DNA of 64,000 nt from Palsa-1447 sp964414785 (GCA_964414785.1 CAYPXZ010000002.1:62001-126000), one strand, 5' to 3'; shown: positions 1 to 8,964, numbered from the stretch's first letter. Program-made: numbers and translations. The notes: generated from the letters alone by a model not told the origin.

Positions 1-370
1 CTCCGAGCTCTCCGGCGGCATGAAGAAGCGCGTCTCCATAGCCCGCGCCCTGGTCATGGAGCCGCAGCTCCTTCTCTACGACGAGCCGACGAGCGAGCTC
101 GACCCGGTCATGAGCGCCACGATCAGCGAGATCATCGCCACCCTGAAGAACGAGTACAGCGTGACGAGCATCGTCGTCACCCACGACCGCTCGCTCGCGA
201 AGGCGATCTCGAACCGGGTCGGGATCATCATGGATGGGACGCTGATCACGCTCGGCACGGCCCAGGAGCTGTTCGCGACCAAGGACCCCAGGCTCACCGA
301 CTTCCTCTTCCCCAAGATCGACCTCCAGAATCCCCGTTTCAAGAACCTCGAAACAAAGGCATCAACATGA
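1..370 (+). CDS. ABC transporter ATP-binding protein, MlaF-like (3' part only)
   Basis: The left edge cuts this gene, and the reading frame enters at base 2. The visible part opens with the ABC signature LSGG followed by MKKRVSIARAL. It continues with Walker B (LLLYDEPTSELDP, Asp-Glu pair) and the H-loop (VVTHD), so it is the second half of an ABC nucleotide-binding domain. Its stop overlaps the start of the downstream MCE-protein gene in ATGA (367-370), which means translational coupling. An ATPase directly before an MCE protein is the MlaF-MlaD arrangement of the Mla pathway, which moves phospholipids between outer and inner membranes. The permease (MlaE) would lie to the left, outside the window. 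Family call is firm; the Mla assignment rests on the neighbour. Confidence 0.85.
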   Translation, partial: SELSGGMKKRVSIARALVMEPQLLLYDEPTSELDPVMSATISEIIATLKNEYSVTSIVVTHDRSLAKAISNRVGIIMDGTLITLGTAQELFATKDPRLTDFLFPKIDLQNPRFKNLETKAST

Positions 371-1362
371 ACTCCACGCAACAGACCGCCCGAGTCGGGC
401 TCTTCTTCCTCCTCGGGGTAGCCCTGGTATGGGTCACGTTCGAGACCTTGAGCGACGGCAAGATCTTCGAGGAGAAGTCCCACACCCTGGTCGCGGGGTT
501 CACCGACCTGAAGCAGCTCAAGACGGGGGACGAGGTGCGCCTGGCCGGGGTCAAAGTGGGCACCGTGCAGAAGACGCGCCTTTCGGGACGCAGGGCCGAG
601 GCCGTCCTGCAGGTCGATCCCAAGGTCCCGATCGCGAGCGACGCGACGGCAAGCATCGTCATGTCGGGCCTGATCGGGGGAAACTACATCTCGATCGACA
701 TGGGCTCGCCCGGGATCGCGCCCCTGGCGGACGGCGCAGAGATCCGCACGCTCGAGTCACCCGACCTCAACACGCTCATGACGGAGCTCGGGGGGCTCGG
801 GAAACAGCTCCAGGACTCCCTCGGTTCGTTCAGCAAGGCGCTCAACGGCACGGGCAAGGATGGCGGCGGGATCATCCAGAAGCTCGACAAGCTCGTCACC
901 GACAACAGCGCCAGGGTCGACGCCACGATGACGAACCTCCAGGAGATCACCGGGAAGATCAACCGCGGGGAGGGCACCCTCGGGAAGCTCGTCAACGACC
1001 CGAAGCTCCACGACGAGCTCCTGGCCTCAATCGAGGACATCAAGGCCACCGCGGCCCAGGCGAAGGAGTTCGTCGCCAACGCCGAGACCATCCTTGACCA
1101 GGTCAAGTCCGGGCAGGGCACCCTCGGCACGCTGGTCTACGACCAGAAGGCCGCGGACGACATCCGTGCCTCGATCGCCAACATCCGCAGCGTCTCGGAC
1201 AAGCTCGCGAAGGGCCAGGGGACGCTCGGGAAGCTGATCAACGACCCGGGCCTCTACGACAGCGCCCAGGTCACCATAAAGAAGGTGGACCGCACGCTCG
1301 ACGGCCTCAACGACTCGGGCCCCATCACGGCCGTGGGGATCGTCGTCAACGCGCTCTTTTAG
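367..1362 (+). CDS. MCE/MlaD family lipid-transport protein with GxGTLG repeats
   Basis: 331 residues. An N-terminal hydrophobic anchor (about 10-26) is followed by an MCE domain (about 38-115, containing GDEVRLAGVKVGTV and SGLIGGNYI). A long, probably helical periplasmic region follows. It carries three copies of a short motif GxGTLGxLxxD at residues 201-211, 249-259 and 283-293, separated by helix-like stretches. MCE proteins form hexameric rings that bind lipid for the Mla ABC transporter, anchored in the inner membrane and facing the periplasm. The start ATG overlaps the ATPase stop by four bases. The repeated glycine motif is common in the long tails of MCE proteins, but its role is not established. 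A short hydrophobic C-terminus (TAVGIVVNALF) ends the protein. Confidence 0.85.
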   Translation: MNSTQQTARVGLFFLLGVALVWVTFETLSDGKIFEEKSHTLVAGFTDLKQLKTGDEVRLAGVKVGTVQKTRLSGRRAEAVLQVDPKVPIASDATASIVMSGLIGGNYISIDMGSPGIAPLADGAEIRTLESPDLNTLMTELGGLGKQLQDSLGSFSKALNGTGKDGGGIIQKLDKLVTDNSARVDATMTNLQEITGKINRGEGTLGKLVNDPKLHDELLASIEDIKATAAQAKEFVANAETILDQVKSGQGTLGTLVYDQKAADDIRASIANIRSVSDKLAKGQGTLGKLINDPGLYDSAQVTIKKVDRTLDGLNDSGPITAVGIVVNALF

Positions 1363-1423
1363 GCATCCCGGGAATATCCCGGGCTTGCCCCTGCTCAAAC
1401 TCCATATCTCCATACCCGGACCC

Positions 1424-1867
1424 ATGAGAACCCTACCTCGCCTCTTGGCGGGCTGCACCGCGGCCCTCCTCCTGCTCACCGCGGCACGGGCCGCCGACTG
1501 GACCGAGGACTACTCCTCGGCGCTCACGCAGGCCAGGAAGGAGCACAAGCTGCTCCTCCTCGACTTCACGGGCTCGGACTGGTGCACCTGGTGCAAGCGC
1601 ATCGACGCCGAGGTCCTCTCGACCCAGAAGTTCAAGGACTTCGCGGACCAGAAGCTGGTGCTGGTCACGGTCGACTTCCCCCGTTCCCACCCGCAGAGCG
1701 ACGCCGTGAAGGCCCAGAACAAGGGCCTCCAGGACAAGTACGGAGTGGAGGGCTACCCGACGGTCATCGTCCTCGATCCCAATGAGAAGCTCGTCTTCAA
1801 GCAGGACGGCTACGAGGAGGGCGGGCCGGACGCGTTCATAGCGAAGTTCCCGAAGCCCGCGAAGTGA
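1424..1867 (+). CDS. Secreted thioredoxin-family protein (WCTWC)
   Basis: 147 residues from the ATG at 1424. An upstream in-frame TTG at 1385 is rejected because the signal peptide (MRTLPRLLAGCTAALLLLTAARA) begins at the ATG. The mature part is one thioredoxin fold with LLLLDFTGSDWCTWCKRID, redox pair Cys54 and Cys57, and a cis-Pro region GVEGYPTVIVLD. This is the Thioredoxin_7/DUF255-like type found in Verrucomicrobia and Bacteroidetes, presumably a periplasmic thiol-disulfide protein whose substrate is unknown. It ends 52 bases before the convergent argG. A second protein with the same FTGSDWC motif lies at 52359-53111. Confidence 0.8.
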   Translation: MRTLPRLLAGCTAALLLLTAARAADWTEDYSSALTQARKEHKLLLLDFTGSDWCTWCKRIDAEVLSTQKFKDFADQKLVLVTVDFPRSHPQSDAVKAQNKGLQDKYGVEGYPTVIVLDPNEKLVFKQDGYEEGGPDAFIAKFPKPAK

Positions 1868-1919
1868 CACGTGCCTGGCGGGGGCGGGCGGCCTGCCGCC
1901 ATCGCCCCGTCGGGAGCCT

Positions 1920-3146
1920 TCAGACCTTCGGGCCCCGCTGCGCGAGGTTTCGCGCCCGCAGCCTCAGGCCGTTGAGGCGGATGAAGCCGGTCGCGTCGCT
2001 CTGGTTGTACCAGCTCTTCACGCCCTCCATGGACGCGATCTTCATGTCGTAGAGCGAGTACCTCGACTTGCGCCCGCAGGTGATGATGTTGCCCTTGTAG
2101 AGCTTGAGCCGGACCGTGCCCGACACGAACTTCTGGCTCTCGTCGACCAGGGCCTGCAGCGCCTCGCGCTCCGGGGCGAACCAGAAGCCGTAGTAGACGA
2201 GCTCCGCGTACTTCGGGATCAGGGAGTCGCGCAGGTGCATGACCTCGCGGTCCATGGTGAGCGACTCGACCTGCCGGTGGCCCTGCATGAGGATGGCGCC
2301 GCCCGGGGTCTCGTACACGCCGCGCGACTTCATCCCCACGAACCGGTTCTCCACCAGGTCGACCCGGCCGATCCCGTGCTTGCCTCCCAGCTTGTTGAGC
2401 GCCCGCAGGACACCGGCGGGCGTCATCGCCCTGCCGTTCACGGCGACGCAGTTTCCCTTCTCGAACTCGAGCTCGACGTACTCCGCCCTGTCGGGCGCGT
2501 CCTCCGGGGAGACCGAGAGCTTGAACATGCCCTTGTTCGCCCGGGTCGTCGGGTCGAACCAGGGGTCCTCGAGGATGCCCGCCTCGTAGGAGATGTGCAG
2601 GAGGTTGCGGTCCATCGAGTACGGCTTCTTCGCCGAGGCCTCGACCGGGATCTTGTGCTCCCTGCAGTAGGCGATCATCTCGCTCCTGCCCGGGAAGGCC
2701 TGGCGGAACGCGTCGATCTTCCAGGGGGCGATGATCTGGAGCCTCGGCGCCATCGCCATGTACGTCAGCTCGAAGCGGCACTGGTCGTTGCCCTTGCCCG
2801 TAGCCCCGTGGGCCACGGCGCCGGCCTTCTCCCGCTTCGCGATCTCGATCTGGGCCTTCGCGATCAGGGGCCGAGCGATCGAGGTGCCAAGGTAGTACTG
2901 CCCCTCGTAGACCGCGTTGGCGCGGACCATCGGGTAGATGAAGTCGCGCGCGAACTCCTCGACCAGGTCCAGCGTGTAGTGCTTGGACGCGCCGGTGCGG
3001 CGCGCCTTCTGGGAGAGACCCCTGAGCTCCTCCTCCTGGCCGATGTCGGCCGCGAAGGTGATGATCTCAGCGTCGTAGGTTTCGTGGAGCCACTTGACGA
3101 TGACGGACGTGTCGAGGCCGCCCGAGTAGGCGAGGACGATTTTCAT
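1920..3146 (-). CDS. argG: Argininosuccinate synthase
   Basis: 408 residues. It catalyses ATP-dependent joining of citrulline and aspartate, the step before arginine release by ArgH. The N-terminus MKIVLAYSGGLDTSV has the PP-loop ATP-binding motif (residues 6-14). Further family motifs are GNDQCRFE and EKPYS-like SAKKPYSMDRNLLH. An in-frame GTG at 3170 would add eight residues, but the ATG at 3146 places the PP-loop at its usual distance from the start. It is the last gene of the minus-strand block argB-argD-argF-argG. No argH is visible in the window. Length is normal for the family. Confidence 0.95.
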   Translation of the reverse strand: MKIVLAYSGGLDTSVIVKWLHETYDAEIITFAADIGQEEELRGLSQKARRTGASKHYTLDLVEEFARDFIYPMVRANAVYEGQYYLGTSIARPLIAKAQIEIAKREKAGAVAHGATGKGNDQCRFELTYMAMAPRLQIIAPWKIDAFRQAFPGRSEMIAYCREHKIPVEASAKKPYSMDRNLLHISYEAGILEDPWFDPTTRANKGMFKLSVSPEDAPDRAEYVELEFEKGNCVAVNGRAMTPAGVLRALNKLGGKHGIGRVDLVENRFVGMKSRGVYETPGGAILMQGHRQVESLTMDREVMHLRDSLIPKYAELVYYGFWFAPEREALQALVDESQKFVSGTVRLKLYKGNIITCGRKSRYSLYDMKIASMEGVKSWYNQSDATGFIRLNGLRLRARNLAQRGPKV

Positions 3147-3189
3147 GGAAGGAGGGGGATCATCGCACACGGCCGCGCGCCGCGCAATT

Positions 3190-4137
3190 TCATTTGCCCC
3201 GGGCGGCCGAGAGGACCGACATGACGGCCTTCTGGACGTGCAGCCGGTTTTCCGCCTCGTCGAAGATGATCGAGCGGGGGTTGTCGAGCACCGCCTGCTC
3301 GACCTCCTCGCCCGGGTGCGCCGGCAGGCAGTGCATGAACAGGGCGTCGGGCTTCGCGGCGGCGAAGATCCGCGCGGTCACCGCGTAGGGGCGCATCGCC
3401 TCGGCGCGGGCCTTCGTCTCGGCCTCCTGGCCCATGCTGGCCCAGACGTCCGTGTAGACGATGTCGGCGCCCGCGACCGCCTCGAACGGGTCGCTCGTGA
3501 ACTGGAAGTCCACGGGGCGGCCTTCCGCCCGCAGCTGCGCCCGGATTTGCTCCTTGGGCTCAAATCCCCTGGGGCCCGCCAGTGAGATCTTCATCCCGAA
3601 GAGGCTGGCGCCCAGGATCCAGGAATTCGCCATGTTGAAGCTCGTATCGCCGAGGAACGCGATCTTGCGGCCCTTGAGCGCCGCGACCAGGTCCCCGTTG
3701 GGGCCCGCCCACCGCTCGGCGGCCGTGAACGCGTCCGCGTAGATCTGGCAGGGGTGCAGGAAGTCGGTCAGCGCGTTGATGACCGGGACCGAGGCCGCCG
3801 CCGCAAGGCGCTGGACCTCGGCATGCTCGAACGTGCGGATCACGATGCCGTGGACGAAGCGGGAGAGGACCCGGGCCGTGTCCTCCACGGACTCGCCCCT
3901 CCCCAGCTGGATGTCGTTCGTGTTGAGGAAGAGCGGGTGGCCACCCAACTCATTGATGCCCACCTCGAAGGACACGCGGGTGCGGGTGCTCGACTTCGCG
4001 AAGATCATGGCCCAGGTCTGGCCGGCTAGCACCTTCGGAGCATCGAGTCCCCTCCCCCGCTTGAACGAGCGGGCGAGCGAGAAGACCTCACCCAGCTCGG
4101 TGGGGCCCAGGTCGGTCTCTTTGAGGAAGTGCTTCAT
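3190..4137 (-). CDS. argF: Ornithine carbamoyltransferase
   Basis: 315 residues, typical length. It forms citrulline from ornithine and carbamoyl phosphate in the cytoplasm. The carbamoyl-phosphate motif SSTRTR lies at about 49-54, HPCQ at about 128-131, and the ornithine-side FMHCLPAHPGEEV near residue 272. The ATG at 4137 gives the standard N-terminus MKHFLKETDL. It lies 95 bases after argD and 43 bases before argG on the same strand, consistent with a single arginine operon. Confidence 0.95.
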   Translation of the reverse strand: MKHFLKETDLGPTELGEVFSLARSFKRGRGLDAPKVLAGQTWAMIFAKSSTRTRVSFEVGINELGGHPLFLNTNDIQLGRGESVEDTARVLSRFVHGIVIRTFEHAEVQRLAAAASVPVINALTDFLHPCQIYADAFTAAERWAGPNGDLVAALKGRKIAFLGDTSFNMANSWILGASLFGMKISLAGPRGFEPKEQIRAQLRAEGRPVDFQFTSDPFEAVAGADIVYTDVWASMGQEAETKARAEAMRPYAVTARIFAAAKPDALFMHCLPAHPGEEVEQAVLDNPRSIIFDEAENRLHVQKAVMSVLSAARGK

Positions 4138-4232
4138 CGAAAGAAGCGTATAGATCTAGGGGATGGGCGCGCCTTGGACGAGAGGAAAGTGGGCGCAAAC
4201 GCCCCCGTTTCCGGCCCGTCCCCGCGGCTCCC

Positions 4233-5450
4233 TCAGCGGCCCCCCAGGACCTCCCTGAAGATGGCGACGGAGCGGGCGAGCTCGTCCCTGGAGGCGTTCA
4301 GGGGCGGCAGAAGCCGAATGACATTGATCCCCGCCGGCGCCGTCAAAAGCCCGTGCTCGCGAAGCGCCGCCAGCGTGGGCGCCGAGTCCGAGGCCATCTG
4401 CACGCCGACCAGGAACCCCTTGCCCCGGATCTCGAGGACCTTGTCCGGGAAGTCCTTCACGAGCCTGCCAAGCTCCTGGATCCAGGGGCCGCTCTCGCGG
4501 GTCACGTGCGCCAGGAGGCCCTCGCCCTCGATGACATCGAGGACCGCGAGCGCCGCCGCGCAGGCCAGCGGGGTGCCCCCGAAGGTGGATCCGTGCATCC
4601 CGGGCTGGAAGAGGTCCGCGGCCCGCTCTCCGATCCAGACGGCGCCTATCGGGAAGCCCCCGGCGAGGCCCTTGGCCATGCCAATGGCGTCGGCGCGGAT
4701 CCCGGCGTGATCGAACGCAAAGAACCTGCCGGTCCTGCCGGCGCCGCACTGGACCTCGTCCAGCATGAGGAGCAGCCCGCGCTCGTCGCAGAGCCTGCGA
4801 AGCCCGACGAGGAACTCGGGCGTGCAGGGGTTGATCCCCCCGTCGCCCTGGATCGACTCGACCAGGATGGCGGTCGTGTCCTCGTCCACGAGGCTCGCGA
4901 AGCTGTCCAGGTTGTTGAGTTCCCCGAAGACGAAGCCCGGGACGAGCGGGCGGAAGCCCTTCTGGACGCTCTCCTTCGGGGTGGCGCTCATCCCGCCGAA
5001 CATCCGGCCGTGGAAGGCGTTCTTGGCACAGATGACCTTGATGCACCTGCCCTCGGCGCCCGACTTGCGGACCCCATGCAGGCGCGAGAGCTTGATCAGC
5101 GCCTCGCCCGCCTCGCCGCCGCTGTTGCAGAAGAAGACCCGGCCGGGCCCGGCGAAGCCGACGAGCCTGCGCGCAAGCTCACCCTGGTTCGGGTTCCGGA
5201 AGAGGTTGCTCACGTGGATGAGCTCGGCCGCCTGGCGCTGGACCGCGGCGACCCAGCGCGGGTGGCAGTGCCCGAGGGAGCTGACGGCGATGCCCGACGA
5301 GAAGTCGAGGTATACCTTCCCCTGGTCGTCCCAGACCTTCGTCCCCTGCCCGCGCACGAGCGTCACCGGCGCGCGCGGGTAGTTCTTGAGCACGTAGGAA
5401 TCGTAGAGTTCCGCCGCGCTCGTGCGGACAAGCGAGGGGATCTCAGCCAT
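4233..5450 (-). CDS. argD: Acetylornithine aminotransferase
   Basis: 405 residues, class III PLP-dependent aminotransferase. It converts N-acetylglutamate semialdehyde to N-acetylornithine with glutamate as donor. Visible residues are the PLP-contact NSGGEAGEALIKL (109-121), the Asp231-Glu232 pair in LLLMLDEVQCGAGRTG, and the Schiff-base lysine Lys260 in GMAKGLAGGFPIGA. Its ATG (5448-5450) lies upstream of the argB stop, so the genes overlap by eight bases and are probably translationally coupled. Succinyldiaminopimelate activity is possible in this family, but the arginine cluster decides the name. Confidence 0.94.
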   Translation of the reverse strand: MAEIPSLVRTSAAELYDSYVLKNYPRAPVTLVRGQGTKVWDDQGKVYLDFSSGIAVSSLGHCHPRWVAAVQRQAAELIHVSNLFRNPNQGELARRLVGFAGPGRVFFCNSGGEAGEALIKLSRLHGVRKSGAEGRCIKVICAKNAFHGRMFGGMSATPKESVQKGFRPLVPGFVFGELNNLDSFASLVDEDTTAILVESIQGDGGINPCTPEFLVGLRRLCDERGLLLMLDEVQCGAGRTGRFFAFDHAGIRADAIGMAKGLAGGFPIGAVWIGERAADLFQPGMHGSTFGGTPLACAAALAVLDVIEGEGLLAHVTRESGPWIQELGRLVKDFPDKVLEIRGKGFLVGVQMASDSAPTLAALREHGLLTAPAGINVIRLLPPLNASRDELARSVAIFREVLGGR

Positions 5451-6336
5451 GGACGATCTCGGTTCCGATCCCCTTGTCCGTGAAGATCTCGAGGAGGAGG
5501 CTGTGGGCGAGGCGCCCGTCGATGAAATGGACGCGCTGGACGCCCTCCTGGAGGGCTCGCACCGCGCTTGCGACCTTGGGGCGCATGCCCTTGTCGATCA
5601 CGCCCGTCTTCTTGAGGTCCTCGACCTGGCTGATCTTCAAAGTCGATATGAGCGAGGCGGGGTCGGGAGGTGCCGACAGGAGCCCGGGCACGTCGCTCAT
5701 GTAGAAGAGCCTGCGGGCCCGCAGCGCGCTCGCGACCCTGCCGGCCACGAGGTCCGCGTTCACGTTGTAGGGCTTGCCGTCGTAGCCCTCGGCCACGGGT
5801 GAGATGACCGGGACGAACCCGTCGGCGATCTCCTTCTTGATCAGCTTCACCTTCACCTCGGTCACGTCGCCCACGAACCCGAGGTCGATCGGGTTCCCGT
5901 CCTCGTCCGCCTCCATCTTCTGGCAGACGAGCACCGTGTCGCCGGGGAGCCCCTTGGGCCTCGCCTTCGCCGCCGACAGGGAGTCGCACACGTCCTTGTT
6001 CACGACCTCGTCGAGCGTCTTCTTGACGATCGCGATCGTCGCCTCGTCGGTGACGCGATGGCCCTTGGTGAAGGTCGCCTTGAGGCCCGACTCCTCCATG
6101 GCCCTCGTGATCGCCTTGCCGCCGCCGTGGACCACGACGACGTTGATCCCAACGGCCGAGAGGAACGCGATGTCGGAGGTCACCCTCGCCCGCACCGTCG
6201 GGTCCGGGTCGTCCATGAAGCTTCCGCCGTACTTCACGACGAACGTCGAGCCCCGGAAATCCTGGATGTAGGGAAGCGCTTCGAGGAGGACCTTCGCCTT
6301 CGCCGTGACCTCGGCCACATTCGAATCAATGCTCAC
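5443..6336 (-). CDS. argB: Acetylglutamate kinase
   Basis: 297 residues from a GTG at 6336. The open frame extends another 47 codons upstream, but that part (cysteine-rich, unlike the family) is rejected. It phosphorylates N-acetylglutamate, the usual feedback-controlled step. The glycine-rich nucleotide/substrate loops FVVKYGGSFMDD and VVVHGGGKAITRAM are present, as are VNADLVAGRVA and the C-terminal VIDKGMRPKV. It is the first gene of the minus-strand arginine block, with its start facing argJ across a short divergent promoter region. The GTG start is inferred from where family homology begins. Confidence 0.93.
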   Translation of the reverse strand: MSIDSNVAEVTAKAKVLLEALPYIQDFRGSTFVVKYGGSFMDDPDPTVRARVTSDIAFLSAVGINVVVVHGGGKAITRAMEESGLKATFTKGHRVTDEATIAIVKKTLDEVVNKDVCDSLSAAKARPKGLPGDTVLVCQKMEADEDGNPIDLGFVGDVTEVKVKLIKKEIADGFVPVISPVAEGYDGKPYNVNADLVAGRVASALRARRLFYMSDVPGLLSAPPDPASLISTLKISQVEDLKKTGVIDKGMRPKVASAVRALQEGVQRVHFIDGRLAHSLLLEIFTDKGIGTEIVHG

Positions 6337-6508
6337 GGTACCCGCGCCTTCGGTGGGATCTTCTGGGATGGTGTTTTCGCGTGCACGGGTTTCGAAGCAG
6401 ACGACATGATGCTTACAACACCGTTGCCATCCATTTCCACAACAATTTGACGCGCGGCCGGAAAAAATCAGCTTCACTCCGCGGCCCCGGGGCCACAGTC
6501 ATCGACCC
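6337..6508. promoter_or_regulatory. Divergent promoter region between argB and argJ
   Basis: 172 bases separate the proposed argB GTG (minus) from the argJ ATG (plus), so promoters for both directions should lie here. A TTGACG hexamer at about 6447-6452 could be a -35 element towards argJ, but no convincing -10 follows. I do not see a clear ARG-box palindrome. Placement is inferred from gene orientation only. Confidence 0.4.
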
Positions 6509-7828
6509 ATGTCCAGCACACAGATGGTTTTCGCAGACCGCGCCTCGCACCGCGCGTGGCTGGTTTCGCAGTCGCGGCTGCCTGCGGGATTCCGCGTCGG
6601 GCTGGCGCGGTTCGACTTCACGCCCGCCGAGGCGCCGAAGCCGGCGAGGATGACCCTGACCCTTATCGCGCTCGACAGGCCGAGCCCGGACTTCGCGGCC
6701 GTGTTCACGAGGAATGCCTTTCCGGGTGCGCCCGTCATCGTCGGGCGCGCGAGGCTCGCGGAGGCCGGGCTCTCGGCCATCATCGTCAACAACAAGATCT
6801 CGAACGTCTGCGCTCCCGGGGGCGTCGAGGCCGCCGAGCGCGTGTGCGCCGAGACGGCGAGGCTCCTCGGGGTCCCGGCCTCCTCGGTCCTGCCGAGCTC
6901 GACCGGCGTCATCGGCTGGGGCCTGCCGACCGACGCCATGATCCGCTCGCTGCCCGCCGCGGCCGCCGCCCTCGCCGGGGAATCCATCATGCCCGCGGCC
7001 GAGGGCATCGTGACGACGGACCTCTACCCCAAGGTGCGCCGTGCCCAGGTGGGCGCGGGCTCGATCGTCGGGATCGCCAAGGGCGCGGGGATGATCGAGC
7101 CCAACATGGCGACGATGCTCGTGTACCTCCTGACCGACCTCGCCGTCCCGCGCGCGGAGCTAAGGCGCATGCTGAGCTCCGCGGTGGAGCCCTCCTTCAA
7201 CTCGATCAGCGTCGACAGCGACACGAGCACCTCGGACACCGTGGCCCTGGTCTCCTCGGGCCGCGTGCCCTGCCCCGACCTTGGAGCCTTCGAGGACGCG
7301 CTTCGGCGGGTGTGCCTGGACCTGGCCGAGGACGTCGTGCGCAACGGCGAGGGGGTGCGCCACGTGATCCGGGTGTCGGTGTCGAACGCCGCGGACTTCG
7401 GCGCGGCCCGCGCCCTCGGAAAGGCCGTCGTCAACGCGCCCCTCTTCAAGTGCGCGGTCGCCGGCAACGACCCGAACGTCGGCCGGCTCGTGCAGGCGAT
7501 CGGCAAGCACGTGGGTGCCCACGCGCCCGGGACGGACCTCTCGAGGATGCGCATGGCGCTCGGCGGCGTGGAGATCTTCTCCGGTGGGGCCTTCAGGCTG
7601 GACCCCGCAAAGGAAAAGGCGCTCGTCGCGCACCTGAGGTCGGCCGAGCTCTACGCGAGCGCCCCGCCGAAGGACGGGGTCTACTCGCCCCCTATCGACT
7701 TCCCGCCCCACGAGCGCTGCGTCGAGGTCGCCGTGGACTTCGGACTGCCGGGGGGCTCCTCGGCCTGCGTCATCGGCTCGGACTTGACCCACGAGTACGT
7801 GAGCGAGAACGCCGACTACCGCAGCTGA
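6509..7828 (+). CDS. argJ: Bifunctional ornithine acetyltransferase / N-acetylglutamate synthase
   Basis: 439 residues. ArgJ recycles the acetyl group from acetylornithine to glutamate, and many homologues also use acetyl-CoA. Family marks are SSTGVIGWGLPTDAM, AEGIVTTDLYPK, and the self-cleavage site GMIEPNMATML, where cleavage before Thr202 makes that threonine the N-terminal nucleophile of the beta chain. It also has AGNDPNVGRLVQAIG and the C-terminal DLTHEYVSENADYRS. It is transcribed away from argB and ends seven bases before the convergent argC stop. No argA or argE is seen, which fits the acetyl-cycle route. Confidence 0.94.
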   Translation: MSSTQMVFADRASHRAWLVSQSRLPAGFRVGLARFDFTPAEAPKPARMTLTLIALDRPSPDFAAVFTRNAFPGAPVIVGRARLAEAGLSAIIVNNKISNVCAPGGVEAAERVCAETARLLGVPASSVLPSSTGVIGWGLPTDAMIRSLPAAAAALAGESIMPAAEGIVTTDLYPKVRRAQVGAGSIVGIAKGAGMIEPNMATMLVYLLTDLAVPRAELRRMLSSAVEPSFNSISVDSDTSTSDTVALVSSGRVPCPDLGAFEDALRRVCLDLAEDVVRNGEGVRHVIRVSVSNAADFGAARALGKAVVNAPLFKCAVAGNDPNVGRLVQAIGKHVGAHAPGTDLSRMRMALGGVEIFSGGAFRLDPAKEKALVAHLRSAELYASAPPKDGVYSPPIDFPPHERCVEVAVDFGLPGGSSACVIGSDLTHEYVSENADYRS

Positions 7829-7835
7829 GCCGCCC

Positions 7836-8861
7836 CTAGCGCAGCCCGGCCGTCTCCTCGAACCCGTACCAGAGGTTCATGGTCTGGATGGCCTGGCCCG
7901 CGGTCCCCTTCACGAGGTTGTCCTCGGCCGAGGTGATGACGAAGTTGCCCGTGCGCGGGTCGAGGACCGCGGACATGTCGACCCGGTTGGAGCCGGTGAC
8001 GTGCGCGGTGTCCGGGGTCTCGCCGCTCGGGAGCACCTGGACGAAGGGCGCGGAGCCGTAGGCCGACTTCCACGAGGCGTAGAGCGCCTCGATGGTCGCC
8101 CCCGGCGCGGCGGGGACCGTGATCGTCGTCGCGATCCCGTAGCGCATCGGCGCCAGGTGCGGGTTGAACTGGATGACCGTCTTCCTGCCGGTGTGCAGCT
8201 CGAGCTGCTCCTCTATCTCGGAGAGGTGCCGGTGCTTCACCAGGCCGTAGGCCTTCGCGCTCTCGGCCCTCTCCACGTAGAGGAAGGTCTCCTCGACCTT
8301 GCGGCCCGCGCCGCTGACCCCGCTCATGCTGTTGACGACGATGTGCTCGCGGGTGACCACGCCGTCCTTGAGCAGCGGCACGAGCGGCACGAGGATCGAG
8401 GTCGGGTAGCAGCCGGGCGAGGCGACAATCTTCGCCCCGTCCTTCCAGGAGGGGGGCGTCAATTCGGGAAGGACGTACCTGGCGAACGGCAGGAGCTCCG
8501 GCGCATGGTGCTTGCCGTAGTACTTCTCGTAGGAGGCCACGTCCGTGACCCGGAAGTCGGCGCTCAGGTCGATGACCCGCTTGCCCGAGGCGACGAGCGC
8601 CTTGGCGAACTCCGAGGCCGCGCCGTGGGGAAGCGCCAGGTAGAAGAGCGGGATGTCCGTCGCCGCGAGCGCCGCCGGGTCGGACCCGACGAACTTGATC
8701 CCGCGGTCGATGCCCCGGACCGAGGGGATCACCTGGGAGAGCGCCTTTCCCGCGTGGGTCCTCGACGTCACGCAGGCGAGCTCAACCTTGGGGTGCCCAA
8801 GGAGCAGCTTCACGAGCGTTTCGCCCGCATAACCCGACGCGCCGACGATGCCTACCTTCAT
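7836..8861 (-). CDS. argC: N-acetyl-gamma-glutamyl-phosphate reductase
   Basis: 341 residues from the ATG at 8861. An ORF start 14 codons upstream is rejected because MKVGIVGASGYAG is the normal N-terminus with the NADP-binding Rossmann glycines. The enzyme reduces N-acetylglutamyl phosphate to the semialdehyde. The catalytic cysteine is Cys151 in IVASPGCYPTS, and LALPHGAASE and NSMSGVSGAGRK are also diagnostic. It lies on the minus strand, downstream of rpsI but separated from it by a strong terminator hairpin, so it needs its own promoter in the 50 bases between. Confidence 0.94.
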   Translation of the reverse strand: MKVGIVGASGYAGETLVKLLLGHPKVELACVTSRTHAGKALSQVIPSVRGIDRGIKFVGSDPAALAATDIPLFYLALPHGAASEFAKALVASGKRVIDLSADFRVTDVASYEKYYGKHHAPELLPFARYVLPELTPPSWKDGAKIVASPGCYPTSILVPLVPLLKDGVVTREHIVVNSMSGVSGAGRKVEETFLYVERAESAKAYGLVKHRHLSEIEEQLELHTGRKTVIQFNPHLAPMRYGIATTITVPAAPGATIEALYASWKSAYGSAPFVQVLPSGETPDTAHVTGSNRVDMSAVLDPRTGNFVITSAEDNLVKGTAGQAIQTMNLWYGFEETAGLR

Positions 8862-8911
8862 GGGAGAAAAACCATCGAATTGGATGAACCGAAACTCCAG
8901 CAATAAATGAA

Positions 8912-8943
8912 AAAGCCGCCGACCGGCAACCGGCGGCGGCTTT
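8912..8943 (-). terminator. Rho-independent terminator of rplM-rpsI
   Basis: A long hairpin with arms aaagccgccg (8912-8921) and cggcggcttt (8934-8943). The stem is extended inwards by ccgg/ccgg around the loop caa. Read on the minus strand, the stem is followed by a run of T (complement of aaaaa at 8910-8914) and a T-rich stretch. It sits between the rpsI stop and the argC start and would end the ribosomal-protein transcript before argC. Confidence 0.8.
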
Positions 8944-8964
8944 GGAAATCTTCCCGAATGCGTC

